Of a stretch of 64,000 nucleotides of DNA, positions 6,268 to 14,432 are shown one piece after another. The notes under the pieces were generated by a model. That model made no database searches. It saw only the letters and a list, made by a program, of their open reading frames with translations, and was not told the DNA's origin. The translations under genes and the position numbers were made by a program. Location: NCBI GenBank assembly GCA_900318865.1, contig ONMF01000004.1:62001-126000 (forward strand), read 5' to 3'. Origin of the DNA: an uncultured Prevotellaceae bacterium. Lineage in GTDB: Bacteria > Bacteroidota > Bacteroidia > Bacteroidales > Muribaculaceae. How positions within the stretch are numbered: the stretch's first letter is position 1; each line of letters begins with the position of its first letter.

Positions 6268-9222
6268 ATGCAACAGAAAGGTTTTATCAAAGTCATTACT
6301 TATGCGCTGATTTTGATTTGTGCTTTTTATCTGTCGTTCACTTTTGTGTCGAACCACTATCAGAACATCGCAGAGAAGAAGGCACTGGCTGCTGCCGGGC
6401 TTAAGGCTCCCGACACCAGCAATGAGACGTACAAGACGGCGCTCAATGGGTATCTTGACTCCATCGCTAAGGTTGGTGTGTTCAACATCGGTGTGAAGAA
6501 CTACACCTTCCAGGAAGTGCGTGAGAAAGAGTTGGGACTGGGTCTCGACCTGAAGGGTGGTATGAACGTGACGCTGCAAATCTCGGTCCCCGACATTTTG
6601 CGCGCGCTTGCCAACAACAATCCCGACAAAAAGTTTAACCAAGCAATCGACAACGTGTCCAAGGATCAGGCCGCTCAGGACAACTTCGTGGCCTCGTTCT
6701 GCAAGGAATACAAGAAGATAGCTCCCGAAGGCAGTCTGGCACAAATCTTCCGCAGTGTTGAGAAAGTGAAAGAGAAGCCCAACGCCAACGACAACGAGGT
6801 GCAGTCCATCCTGGAGCAAGAGGTGAACGACATGGTCGACAACTCTTACAAAGTGCTGCGCAACCGTATCGACCGTTTCGGTGTGGTGGCCCCCAACATC
6901 CAGAAGCTGCAGAGCACCGGCCGCATCTTGCTCGAGCTGCCGGGCGTCAAGGAGCCCGAGCGCGTGCGCAAACTGCTGCAAGGCGCTGCCAACCTGGAGT
7001 TTTATGAGACTTACACCCTGGCCGACGTGAGTGGCGCGCTGAACGCCCTCAGCGAGCAGGCCAAGGGCGGTGTGGCACCCAAGGCCGCCGAGCAGGCCGA
7101 CAGCACCGCTGCCGCCGCACCTGCCGACAGCGCCGCTGTGGAGCAGCCCAAGTCGGCCCCGGGCGCATCGCTTGCCGAGCTCACCGGTTTCCCCATCCTG
7201 GCTCAGCAGGGCGCCGGTTCGCCGGTGGTGGGTATGGTGGCCGTGAGCGACACCGCCGCGGTGAACGCCATCATCAACTCGCCGGTAGCCAAGAACACGC
7301 TGCCCGCCGACCTGAAGCTGGCCTGGACTGTCAAGCCCCAGCCGCTGCAGAATGGCCAGGAAGCCTTCCAGCTCGTGGCACTGCGCACGGTTAACGGCCA
7401 GCCCGTTCTGAACGGTGATGTCGTGACCCGCGCCAGCAGCGAGTTTGACAACCTGCAGGGTCAGGTGGTGTCGATGAACATGAACGATGAGGGCGCCCGT
7501 CAGTGGTCGCGCATCACCGGTCAGAACATCGGCAAGGCCATCGCCATTGTGCTCGACGACCAAGTTTATTCGTTCCCCAACGTTAACAGCCAAATCGACG
7601 GCGGTCGCTCGCAAATCAGCGGTCGCTTCACCGTGGAGGAAGCCAGTGACCTTGCCAACGTGCTTGAGAGCGGTAAGATGGTGGCCCGCGTGAACGTGGC
7701 CAGCGAGAGCGTGATTGGCCCGTCGCTGGGTAAGGAATCGATTGAGAAAGGTGTGATGTCGTTTATCGTGGCACTGATTCTGCTGATGCTCTTCATGATG
7801 TGCACCTACGGCGTCTATGCCGGCAATATCGCCAACCTGGGCTTGCTGCTCAACCTGTTCTTCATCGCCGGTATCCTCGCCTCGTTCCAGAGCGTGCTCA
7901 CCCTGCCGGGTATTGCCGGTATCGTGCTGACGCTGGGTATGGCAGTGGATGCCAACGTGCTGATTTTTGAGCGTTGCAAGGAGGAGCTGCGCAACGGCAA
8001 GGGCCTCAAGGCCGCCATCCACGATGGTTATAAGAACGCCTTCAGCGCCATCTTTGACTCCAACCTCACCACCATCATCACCGGCATCATCCTCACCATT
8101 CTGGGTTCGGGTCCCATCCGCGGCTTTGCCGTCACCCTGGTGGTGGGTATCATTTGCTCGTTCTTCACGGCAGTGTTCGCAACCCGACTGGTGATGGAAT
8201 ACTTCGTCAACAAGGGCACTTTCGACAAGATGACCTTTACCACACGCTTCACCCGTCACCTGATGGAGAACGTGAAAATCGACTTCATGGGCAAGGCCAA
8301 GAAGACGTGGATGGTGCTGGGCGTGATAGCCGTTATCATCGCAGGCCTGTTTGTGGTGCGCGGCTTGAGCCGTGGCATTGACTTCTCGGGCGGCCGCAAC
8401 TTTGTGGTGCAATTCGACCATCCGGTGTCGACTTCCGCACTCGAGAGCAAGCTGGCTCCGCTCTTCGACGGCGCCAACACCTCGGTCATCACCATCGATA
8501 ACGATACCAAGGTGCGCATCTCGACCAACTACAAGATCGACAGCAACGAGGAGGGCATTGATGATGAAATCATGGGCAAGCTCTATCAGGGACTGAAGAG
8601 CGAGCTGGGTTCGATGTCGCAGGCCGACTTCAGCGTGAGCAACGAGGAAATCGGTGTTGTGTCGAGTGAGGTCGTGGGCCCGAGCATTGCGTCCGACATG
8701 ACGCGTGAGGCCATCTGGGCAGTGATTTTCTCGCTGCTGGCCATGGCACTCTACATCCTCATCCGCTTCCGCAACGTGGCGTTCTCGCTGGGCGCCCTGG
8801 CAGCTGTGGCATTCACCACCTTTGTGGTGATCGGCTTCTACACGCTGCACGGCTTGTTCCCCTTCGCCATGGAGGTCGACCAGACGTTCATCGCCGCTAT
8901 TCTGACGGTGATCGGTTATCAGGTCAACGACACGGTGGTGGTGTTCGACCGTGTGCGTGAATATCGCACGCTGTTCCCCAAGCAAGATCTCTATGTCACC
9001 TTCAACAACGCGCTCTGCTCCACGCTGTCGCGTACGTTGATGACGTCAATCACCACGCTGCTGGTGCTGCTGGTGATGTTCCTGCTGGGCGGCGAGTCAA
9101 TCCGCAGCTTCATCTTCGCCATGATTCTCGGTGTGATTGTGGGTACGTGCGCTTCGCTGTTCGTGGCATCGCCCGTGGCCTATGCCATCACCAAGGGCCA
9201 GGCTAAGAAAGTCGCTAAATAA
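6268..9222 (+). CDS. secDF: Fused protein translocase subunit SecDF
   Basis: 984 residues, SecD and SecF fused as in other Bacteroidetes. The protein uses the proton gradient to help pull exported polypeptides through SecYEG. The order is: TM1 (ITYALILICAFYLSF), SecD periplasmic P1 with the LGLGLDLKGGMNVTLQISV motif, an Ala/Pro/Ser-rich insert at about residues 270-300, the second SecD motif (GRFTVEEASDLANVLESG), TM2-6 with VLTLGMAVDANVLIFER, then SecF with RGIDFSGGRNFVVQF and GYQVNDTVVVFDRVREYR. All the family signature motifs are present. Monocistronic, with a weak hairpin downstream. Confidence 0.98.
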   Translation: MQQKGFIKVITYALILICAFYLSFTFVSNHYQNIAEKKALAAAGLKAPDTSNETYKTALNGYLDSIAKVGVFNIGVKNYTFQEVREKELGLGLDLKGGMNVTLQISVPDILRALANNNPDKKFNQAIDNVSKDQAAQDNFVASFCKEYKKIAPEGSLAQIFRSVEKVKEKPNANDNEVQSILEQEVNDMVDNSYKVLRNRIDRFGVVAPNIQKLQSTGRILLELPGVKEPERVRKLLQGAANLEFYETYTLADVSGALNALSEQAKGGVAPKAAEQADSTAAAAPADSAAVEQPKSAPGASLAELTGFPILAQQGAGSPVVGMVAVSDTAAVNAIINSPVAKNTLPADLKLAWTVKPQPLQNGQEAFQLVALRTVNGQPVLNGDVVTRASSEFDNLQGQVVSMNMNDEGARQWSRITGQNIGKAIAIVLDDQVYSFPNVNSQIDGGRSQISGRFTVEEASDLANVLESGKMVARVNVASESVIGPSLGKESIEKGVMSFIVALILLMLFMMCTYGVYAGNIANLGLLLNLFFIAGILASFQSVLTLPGIAGIVLTLGMAVDANVLIFERCKEELRNGKGLKAAIHDGYKNAFSAIFDSNLTTIITGIILTILGSGPIRGFAVTLVVGIICSFFTAVFATRLVMEYFVNKGTFDKMTFTTRFTRHLMENVKIDFMGKAKKTWMVLGVIAVIIAGLFVVRGLSRGIDFSGGRNFVVQFDHPVSTSALESKLAPLFDGANTSVITIDNDTKVRISTNYKIDSNEEGIDDEIMGKLYQGLKSELGSMSQADFSVSNEEIGVVSSEVVGPSIASDMTREAIWAVIFSLLAMALYILIRFRNVAFSLGALAAVAFTTFVVIGFYTLHGLFPFAMEVDQTFIAAILTVIGYQVNDTVVVFDRVREYRTLFPKQDLYVTFNNALCSTLSRTLMTSITTLLVLLVMFLLGGESIRSFIFAMILGVIVGTCASLFVASPVAYAITKGQAKKVAK

Positions 9223-9246
9223 AAGAAAAAATATTCCATATACCGC

Positions 9247-9285
9247 GCAGGGTGCCTCATAACGGGGTGCCCTGCTTGGTTTTGA
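9247..9285 (+). terminator. Weak terminator after secDF
   Basis: Arms GCAGGG (9247-9252) and CCCTGC (9270-9275), extended imperfectly by TGCC/GGTGC, are followed by TTGGTTTTG. It lies 25 bp past the secDF stop. Confidence 0.5.
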
Positions 9286-9411
9286 TAGGGAGCGCCCGCA
9301 CGCCGGCGGTGTCGCTTGCATTTTGGTGGGAAAAATAGTGACGTTCGTAAAAAAGAGTCATATTTTTGCTGTGTTTTTAGTGAAAATGTCATGTTTTTGT
9401 TGGAAAAGGTG

Positions 9412-9419
9412 TATATTTG
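9412..9419 (+). promoter_or_regulatory. -7 box upstream of the secreted-protein relic
   Basis: TATATTTG matches TAnnTTTG exactly in a strongly AT-rich stretch; about 110 nt of leader follows before the relic's ATG. Confidence 0.45.
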
Positions 9420-9529
9420 TAAAAATTTTTGAGGTTCAATGCGAATTTAACCCAAAAACGACCCGTCAGCACACGGCAAAGGGATTTTTTAGACTAAATG
9501 ATTTGTTTTACAACGAAAAAGGAAATTTT

Positions 9530-9647
9530 ATGCACAGAAGATTACTCGTCCTTCTTGCCGCTGCGGTATTGCTTACCGCCCAGGCCTGTGTCGAATCCCT
9601 TGCCGGGAATCTACATCCGCGCCGGCAAGAAAGTGATTGTGCGCTAA
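9530..9647 (+). pseudogene. Relic of a secreted protein: signal peptide joined to a T9SS-like C-terminus
   Basis: The frame starting at ATG 9530 encodes a clean signal peptide, MHRRLLVLLAAAVLLTAQA. About 25 codons in, a +1 frame takes over and reads LPGIYIRAGKKVIVR followed by TAA at 9645-9647. That ending matches the last strand of type IX secretion C-terminal domains (pattern G-I-Y-hydrophobic ... G-K-K-V-x-V-[KR]). The two ends of a once larger secreted protein seem to have been fused by an internal deletion that also shifted the frame. A promoter-like box precedes it and a strong hairpin follows. Confidence 0.6.
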
Positions 9648-9662
9648 CCACGCGGTTGATAA

Positions 9663-9706
9663 CACAAGCAGTCCCTGCGACCAGAAGGTCGCAGGGACTG
9701 CTTGTG
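9663..9706. terminator. Perfect 20 bp hairpin between convergent genes
   Basis: CACAAGCAGTCCCTGCGACC (9663-9682), a 4 nt loop AGAA, and its exact complement (9687-9706). It lies between the relic on the plus strand and the esterase-like gene on the minus strand, so it can serve as a terminator in both directions, although no long T-run follows. Confidence 0.7.
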
Positions 9707-9729
9707 TGTGGCGAGGTGGCCGTGTGGCG

Positions 9730-11058
9730 TTAACCCTGTCCCTGGCTCTTGGGGCGCCGGGACGGGGTGGGGGCCGTGACCTGTAGACGGCGGGTGTAGG
9801 AGGTGGCGGTGCCGTGCAGGGTCACCAGTCCGTCGTCGATGGTGATTTCCCAAAAGTTGTGGGCATCGGCCGGCATCGTGAGGATGCCGCGCACGCGCCC
9901 GTTCTGGTCGCAAATCTGCAGGCCGGCGCTGGTGGCCACCCACAGGTTTCCGTTGCCGTCGAAGGCCATGGGGCCGACGGTCACGGGGCTGTTGTCGTAG
10001 CTGTGGAGCCAGTAGAAGCGCTGGCTGAAATGCGGTGCGCCGTCGGGGCCGATGATGGCCTGTTCCAGCCAATTGGTGCCGTCGATGGGCCGTGCGAGCA
10101 GCGTGCCGTCGGGGTAAGTGGCCGTGAACACGCCGGCAGCGCCGGCGCCGTGGGGCGGCTGGCCTGCTGCGGGAGTCCATTTCTCGCCTTGAATCAGTAG
10201 TGGTGCCAGAAAATCGTTTTGTGTGGCGCCTGTGGCAATCGGCTTGCCCCAGTCGCTCCACATCCAGGTCATCACTTGGGCAAAAATCTCACTGGCGCGT
10301 TTCACCCCATGCTTGCAGTCGCTCCAATCGTAGAGGGTGTCGTAGCCCGCAAAGTCGAGCGCCGTGGCAAGCATGCGGTTGCCCTCGTACCAGTGTCCGA
10401 ACAGAGCGTTCCACACATCGTTGGTGCCGTCTTGCAGGCACACCTTGAGCGGCAGCGGCTCGTGCTTGCGCACGATGGCTTGCAGGTCGTTGCCTCCACG
10501 CATGGCCACAAACGTGCCCACGCCGCTGAACACCCTGCCGAACAAGTCGGGGCGATGCCAGGCTGCCACCAGCGCGGCAATGCCGCCGCTGCTCAGCCCG
10601 AATATCATGTGATTTTCTCCGCCAGCGGCCACAATGATGTGGCGCCCGTCGGGGGTGGCCATGCCGGTGATGGCTGGAATCAGTTCTTTTTCAATAAAAC
10701 GTGCGAAGCGGCCGTCGGTGGCATCGAACTCATTGCTTCGGTTGTAGCGCACCACCTGGCCGGAACTGTCCTTCACCAGGCCCGGCTGAAGAAACACGCC
10801 GATGGTCATGGGCATCTTGCCGGCGGCGATAAGGCTGTCGATAACGGTCGGGGCATTGCACAGCACTCCGTCGAGCCCCACATAGAGGCATGCCGCGTGA
10901 TGCCCGTCGTAGTCTTCGGGGACATAGACTTGGAATGTGTGCTCGGTGCCGGGATAGATGGAATGCTCGGTGCCGGTGATGCTGCCGTCAATCATCACAT
11001 GGCCCGCCATGGCCCACAGGCCGGTCATGGCGCACAGGAGCAACGCAAGATGTTTCAT
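9730..11058 (-). CDS. Secreted esterase-like alpha/beta hydrolase with C-terminal propeller-like segment
   Basis: 442 residues. A signal peptide (LALLLCAMTGLWAMAG) is followed by an esterase D-like domain: the nucleophile elbow GLSSGG with Ser near 156, preceded by YVPEDYDG and ELIPAI. A candidate acid is in QDGTNDVW (about 233-240) and a candidate His in the DCKHG segment. From about residue 290 the protein changes to a gluconolactonase/SMP-30-like segment (FTATYPDGTLLARPIDG, MAFDGNGNLWVATSAGLQIC). This fold pair is seen in secreted carbohydrate-esterase-like proteins; the substrate is unknown. It is followed on the same strand by nothing but the 20 bp hairpin. Confidence 0.75.
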   Translation of the reverse strand: MKHLALLLCAMTGLWAMAGHVMIDGSITGTEHSIYPGTEHTFQVYVPEDYDGHHAACLYVGLDGVLCNAPTVIDSLIAAGKMPMTIGVFLQPGLVKDSSGQVVRYNRSNEFDATDGRFARFIEKELIPAITGMATPDGRHIIVAAGGENHMIFGLSSGGIAALVAAWHRPDLFGRVFSGVGTFVAMRGGNDLQAIVRKHEPLPLKVCLQDGTNDVWNALFGHWYEGNRMLATALDFAGYDTLYDWSDCKHGVKRASEIFAQVMTWMWSDWGKPIATGATQNDFLAPLLIQGEKWTPAAGQPPHGAGAAGVFTATYPDGTLLARPIDGTNWLEQAIIGPDGAPHFSQRFYWLHSYDNSPVTVGPMAFDGNGNLWVATSAGLQICDQNGRVRGILTMPADAHNFWEITIDDGLVTLHGTATSYTRRLQVTAPTPSRRPKSQGQG

Positions 11059-11063
11059 AGGCG

Positions 11064-11765
11064 TTATTTGTCGGGGAATTTCTGGGCTGCCACACTCATC
11101 ATGCGCGACACGTCGAAGTAGAATCCCTGGGTTGTTTTCCCCTCTTTGGGTGCCACTGCCACGTATTCCAGTCCGTTGCCCACGTCCTGATGGTCGGTGG
11201 CCACATAGCCCAGGAAGTTCACAATGTTGTACTCGTGCTCGGGAGTGATCACCACCCAGGGCTCCTCTTTCGTGCCCTTGCCGCTGCTCATGATGGCCGC
11301 GATGAGGCGGTCGAGGCGAAACTGGCGTATGGCCGCGCGGGTGTATTTCTTCTTCTCTTTGAGCACATAGATGAAGAACTTCATCTGGTTCATGTCGAAC
11401 AGATTATCGTCGAGCGACAATTCGGCGTATTTTTCGATGGAGTCACATTCGGCGCGTGAGTGCGGCTGCTTGTAATAGAGCTGCTCCACCACGTTGCTGT
11501 AGACACTCTCGCGGAAGGGGTTGTAGTCCTCCTGGAAGGTGTAGCCGTAGTAGAGGTTGCGATAGGCCTCAATCGACATGGAGGTGTCGTTGCTCTGATA
11601 GGACTTGATGAGTTTGGGAAAATAGTAAATCGACTTGGGGTTCTCAATCACCTGTTTCACATGGTCAAAGTCCACCTTGTGCACTTGGAACTTGCTTTGC
11701 GCCAAGGCCGGAAGGGTGAGAGTGAGTGTCACAATCGCGATGATGCTATAGAAGAGTTTCTTCAT
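11064..11765 (-). CDS. DUF4919-type secreted protein
   Basis: 233 residues. Signal peptide KLFYSIIAIVTLTLTLPALA. The body, with SIYYFPKLIKSYQSNDTSMS, EAYRNLYYGYTFQEDYNPF and the later KYTRAAIRQFRLDRLIAAI and GTKEEPWVVITPEHEYNIVNF, matches my memory of the Bacteroidetes DUF4919 family, whose function is not known. It ends 5 bp before the esterase-like gene begins, so both are probably on one transcript. Confidence 0.8.
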   Translation of the reverse strand: MKKLFYSIIAIVTLTLTLPALAQSKFQVHKVDFDHVKQVIENPKSIYYFPKLIKSYQSNDTSMSIEAYRNLYYGYTFQEDYNPFRESVYSNVVEQLYYKQPHSRAECDSIEKYAELSLDDNLFDMNQMKFFIYVLKEKKKYTRAAIRQFRLDRLIAAIMSSGKGTKEEPWVVITPEHEYNIVNFLGYVATDHQDVGNGLEYVAVAPKEGKTTQGFYFDVSRMMSVAAQKFPDK

Positions 11766-11786
11766 TTGTTCAATGGGTTAAGTCAA

Positions 11787-12275
11787 TTAAAAAATAAATC
11801 CCTCGACGGCGATTCCCACGATGCTCACCGCCACTATCACCGGCAGGCATTTGGCGGCAAAGTAGCGCAGGAACGTACCGGTGTCGGCCCGCAGCCAGGT
11901 GCCGGCCGGTGTGCGGCTGTAGGCCATCTGGCCGATGAATGCGCCCAGAATCACGCCCAGAATCATGATGCGAGCTCCCACCAGGATTCCCAGCAGGCAT
12001 CCGGCCATGGCGCTCACGCCCACATAGAGGTTGCTGGCTCGCCGGCCGTCGGGCTCGCCCTGGGGCGACATGGTGACGATGCCTGCCACCAGTGCCGTCG
12101 CAATGCCCCAAAAGATGAAAGTGGAGGCGGGCACCGCGATGTAATAGCTCAGATGAAGGGCCACCAGCCCGGCGAAAGCCGGCACGGCAGCCACCCATCG
12201 CGGCCACACCACCAGCACCAGTGCGCCAGCCAGGCACATGATGCCCAAGATCAGCAATATGTAGGACATTATCAT
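11787..12275 (-). CDS. Small integral membrane protein (possibly DUF456-like)
   Basis: 162 residues with four or five hydrophobic segments: SYILLILGIMCLAGALVLVV, AAVPAFAGLVALHLSYYIA, FIFWGIATALVAGIV, and a glycine-rich GARIMILGVILGAFIGQMAYS. A last hydrophobic stretch closes the protein. The glycine-rich G-x-L-x-G-A-F-I-G pattern resembles DUF456 membrane proteins, but the match is weak. It lies between pgpH and the DUF4919 gene on the same strand, 21 bp before the latter. No function can be assigned. Confidence 0.7.
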   Translation of the reverse strand: MIMSYILLILGIMCLAGALVLVVWPRWVAAVPAFAGLVALHLSYYIAVPASTFIFWGIATALVAGIVTMSPQGEPDGRRASNLYVGVSAMAGCLLGILVGARIMILGVILGAFIGQMAYSRTPAGTWLRADTGTFLRYFAAKCLPVIVAVSIVGIAVEGFIF

Positions 12276-12319
12276 GGTTCTATCTATTAAAACTGCTTCA
12301 GGCGGCGGATATTGCCAAG

Positions 12320-14401
12320 TTAAGGAAGTTTAGCATTTGCGCCGGCCTCGGTTTTGGGGGTGGCCATGAGGGGCTGAATGTCGTCGGGGTAGGAGATGCG
12401 TGTGTGGTAGATGGACTTGAGGCGCTCCACAAACACCTGCTTCACTTGCTCCACATCCCTGAAGCTGATGGGAGCCTCGCGCAGCAATCCGTCGGCCACC
12501 TGGCCGTCAATCACTTTTTCTACCATGGCGGTGATGGCTTTCTCGGTGGGGTCGGGGATACTGCGCACGGCAGCCTCGCAGGCATCGGCCATCATCAGGA
12601 TAGCGGCTTCGCGTGTCTGCGGGTTGGGGCCGGGGTAGGAGTAGGGCGATTTGTCAATCACCTCGTCGGGGTGTGCCTTGCATGCCTGGGCGTAGAAGAA
12701 GCGTGTGATGCCCTTACCGTGATGCTGGGCGATGATGTCGCGAATCACTTGCGGCAACCGCGCTTTCTCGGCGCGGCGCAGTCCGTCGGTCACATGCTGG
12801 ATGACGATGCGTGCGCTCTGCTCGGGCGCCAGGCTGTCGTGCGGATTCACTCCGCCCTGATTCTCGGTGAAGAAGGCGGGGTTATCGATTTTTCCGATGT
12901 CGTGATACAATGCTCCGGCGCGCACCAGCTGGGTGTTAGCGCCGACTTTCACTGCCGCCTCGCTGGCGATGTTGGCCACCTGCAGCACATGCTGGAAGGT
13001 GCCCGGGCAGTTCTCCGACAAGGCGCGCAGCACCGGGTTGTTGATGTCGCTGAGTTCCACCAGGGTCACCGTGGAGGTGAAGCCGAAGATTTTCTCCACG
13101 ATGAAAATCAGCACATAGGCAAACGACAGCACCACACAGTTGATGGCGAAGTACAAAAAGTAGTGCCATCCCACGCTGTCGAATGTTCCCTCGCGCACCA
13201 GCGTCAGTGCCACGAACGACAGGCTGTAGACAAAGAATATCAGTGCCGCGCATCGCACCAGCTGCGACCGCCGTGTGAGCTCTTGAATCGACACGATGGC
13301 GATGTCGCCGGCCAGGAACTGCATGATGATGAACTCGGCCTGCTCGCGTGCCACCAGCGAGCAGATGAGCACCACCACCATGTGGATGAAGAACGAGGTG
13401 CGCGCGTCGAAAAACGTGGTGATGATGATAGGCACCAGCGCAAAGGGGATGATGTAGATGTAGTTGATTCGCAATGACGAAATCAGCAGCACCGCGGCCG
13501 TGAAAAGCGCCACGAAGGTGATGAGGAACGTCATGCGGCGCAAGTTGACGAACACGCGCTTGCGCATCAGCCGCATGAACACGTAGAAGGCAATCATCAG
13601 GATTGTGACGATGGCGATTTGCCCTATCAGGCCGTAGTCACGGCCCTTCACGCGCGAGTTTTTCTCTTTCATCATCCGCTCGTAAGTCTGGATGATGGCA
13701 TATTTCTGCGGGGTGACAATGTTGCCGGTGAAGATGATGGCCTCGCCGGTCTGGACGATGCCGGTGGGGGCCAGCGCGGTGTTAAGCGCGTCGTTGAGCA
13801 GTTTGTCGGTCTCCTGTGTGTCGAGAATCAGGTTGGGGGCCAGATAATCGTTGAGCGAGATGCTTGGCGGGCCGCTGAGCGGCACGCCGCCGGTGAGGAT
13901 GGAGTCCAGAATCTCGTAGGCTTGCTTCACCGAGTGCATTTCGTCGGTGGGCACCACCTGCGCCACGTTGTCGCTTCCCAGGATGCGGATGTGCTCGGCC
14001 TTGCCGGCTTCGATTTCGTCGGCGGTATTGTTGTCGACGATGCCATTTTCGTAGAGCCTGGTGAGGGTGTTAATCATGTTTTGGCGCACTCGCAGGGGCA
14101 GGTCGTGGCGTGCGTTGAGTGCCTGCACGAGCTGGCGCACATGCTGATTACTCTGCGTGGCATCCTTGCGGTAGATTTTCACAAAGTGCGTTTTCACACT
14201 GTCGGTGATGCGCTGGGCGGCAGCCTGCCCGTGCTCGATGGGAATGTCGAACGGTGCGGTGAGCATGGGGTTGAGCCAGGGCTTGCCCTCGCTGTAGTTG
14301 AGCTGGATGTCGCCTTGCCGGGGCAGAGCCATCGAAATGACGATAATGGCCCCTATCAGCATCAGGAGCACGATGATGTTATGTCGGACGGCGTTGTTCA
14401 T
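12320..14401 (-). CDS. pgpH: 7TM-HD family phosphohydrolase (PgpH type, c-di-AMP phosphodiesterase-like)
   Basis: 693 residues, normal for the family. Layout: an N-terminal membrane helix (IIVLLMLIGAIIVISMAL), a long extracytoplasmic region, seven helices (from IGQIAIVTILMIAFYVFMRL to YFLYFAINCVVLSFAYVLIF), then a cytoplasmic HD domain. The metal-binding motifs are intact: H in GTFQHVLQVANIASEAA, HD in YHDIGKIDNP, and further His in NPHDSLAPEQSARIV and IIAQHHG. Family members in Firmicutes hydrolyse c-di-AMP and are inhibited by ppGpp. Here the gene lies 31 bp downstream of the ppGpp enzyme gene. Confidence 0.92.
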   Translation of the reverse strand: MNNAVRHNIIVLLMLIGAIIVISMALPRQGDIQLNYSEGKPWLNPMLTAPFDIPIEHGQAAAQRITDSVKTHFVKIYRKDATQSNQHVRQLVQALNARHDLPLRVRQNMINTLTRLYENGIVDNNTADEIEAGKAEHIRILGSDNVAQVVPTDEMHSVKQAYEILDSILTGGVPLSGPPSISLNDYLAPNLILDTQETDKLLNDALNTALAPTGIVQTGEAIIFTGNIVTPQKYAIIQTYERMMKEKNSRVKGRDYGLIGQIAIVTILMIAFYVFMRLMRKRVFVNLRRMTFLITFVALFTAAVLLISSLRINYIYIIPFALVPIIITTFFDARTSFFIHMVVVLICSLVAREQAEFIIMQFLAGDIAIVSIQELTRRSQLVRCAALIFFVYSLSFVALTLVREGTFDSVGWHYFLYFAINCVVLSFAYVLIFIVEKIFGFTSTVTLVELSDINNPVLRALSENCPGTFQHVLQVANIASEAAVKVGANTQLVRAGALYHDIGKIDNPAFFTENQGGVNPHDSLAPEQSARIVIQHVTDGLRRAEKARLPQVIRDIIAQHHGKGITRFFYAQACKAHPDEVIDKSPYSYPGPNPQTREAAILMMADACEAAVRSIPDPTEKAITAMVEKVIDGQVADGLLREAPISFRDVEQVKQVFVERLKSIYHTRISYPDDIQPLMATPKTEAGANAKLP

Positions 14402-14432
14402 AGTCGGGTGATGTGTAAAGAGTTGGGTATAG

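Noticed and set aside
6256..8985. A 909-codon open frame on the minus strand opposite secDF
   Set aside because: It is His-rich and low in hydrophobic order with no known domain; the plus strand encodes all the SecDF motifs. GC-rich codons create such antisense frames.
9323..9733. A 136-codon open frame covering the AT-rich leader and relic
   Set aside because: Only the part from ATG 9530 has a signal peptide; the upstream part is AT-rich leader, and its end runs through a perfect hairpin.
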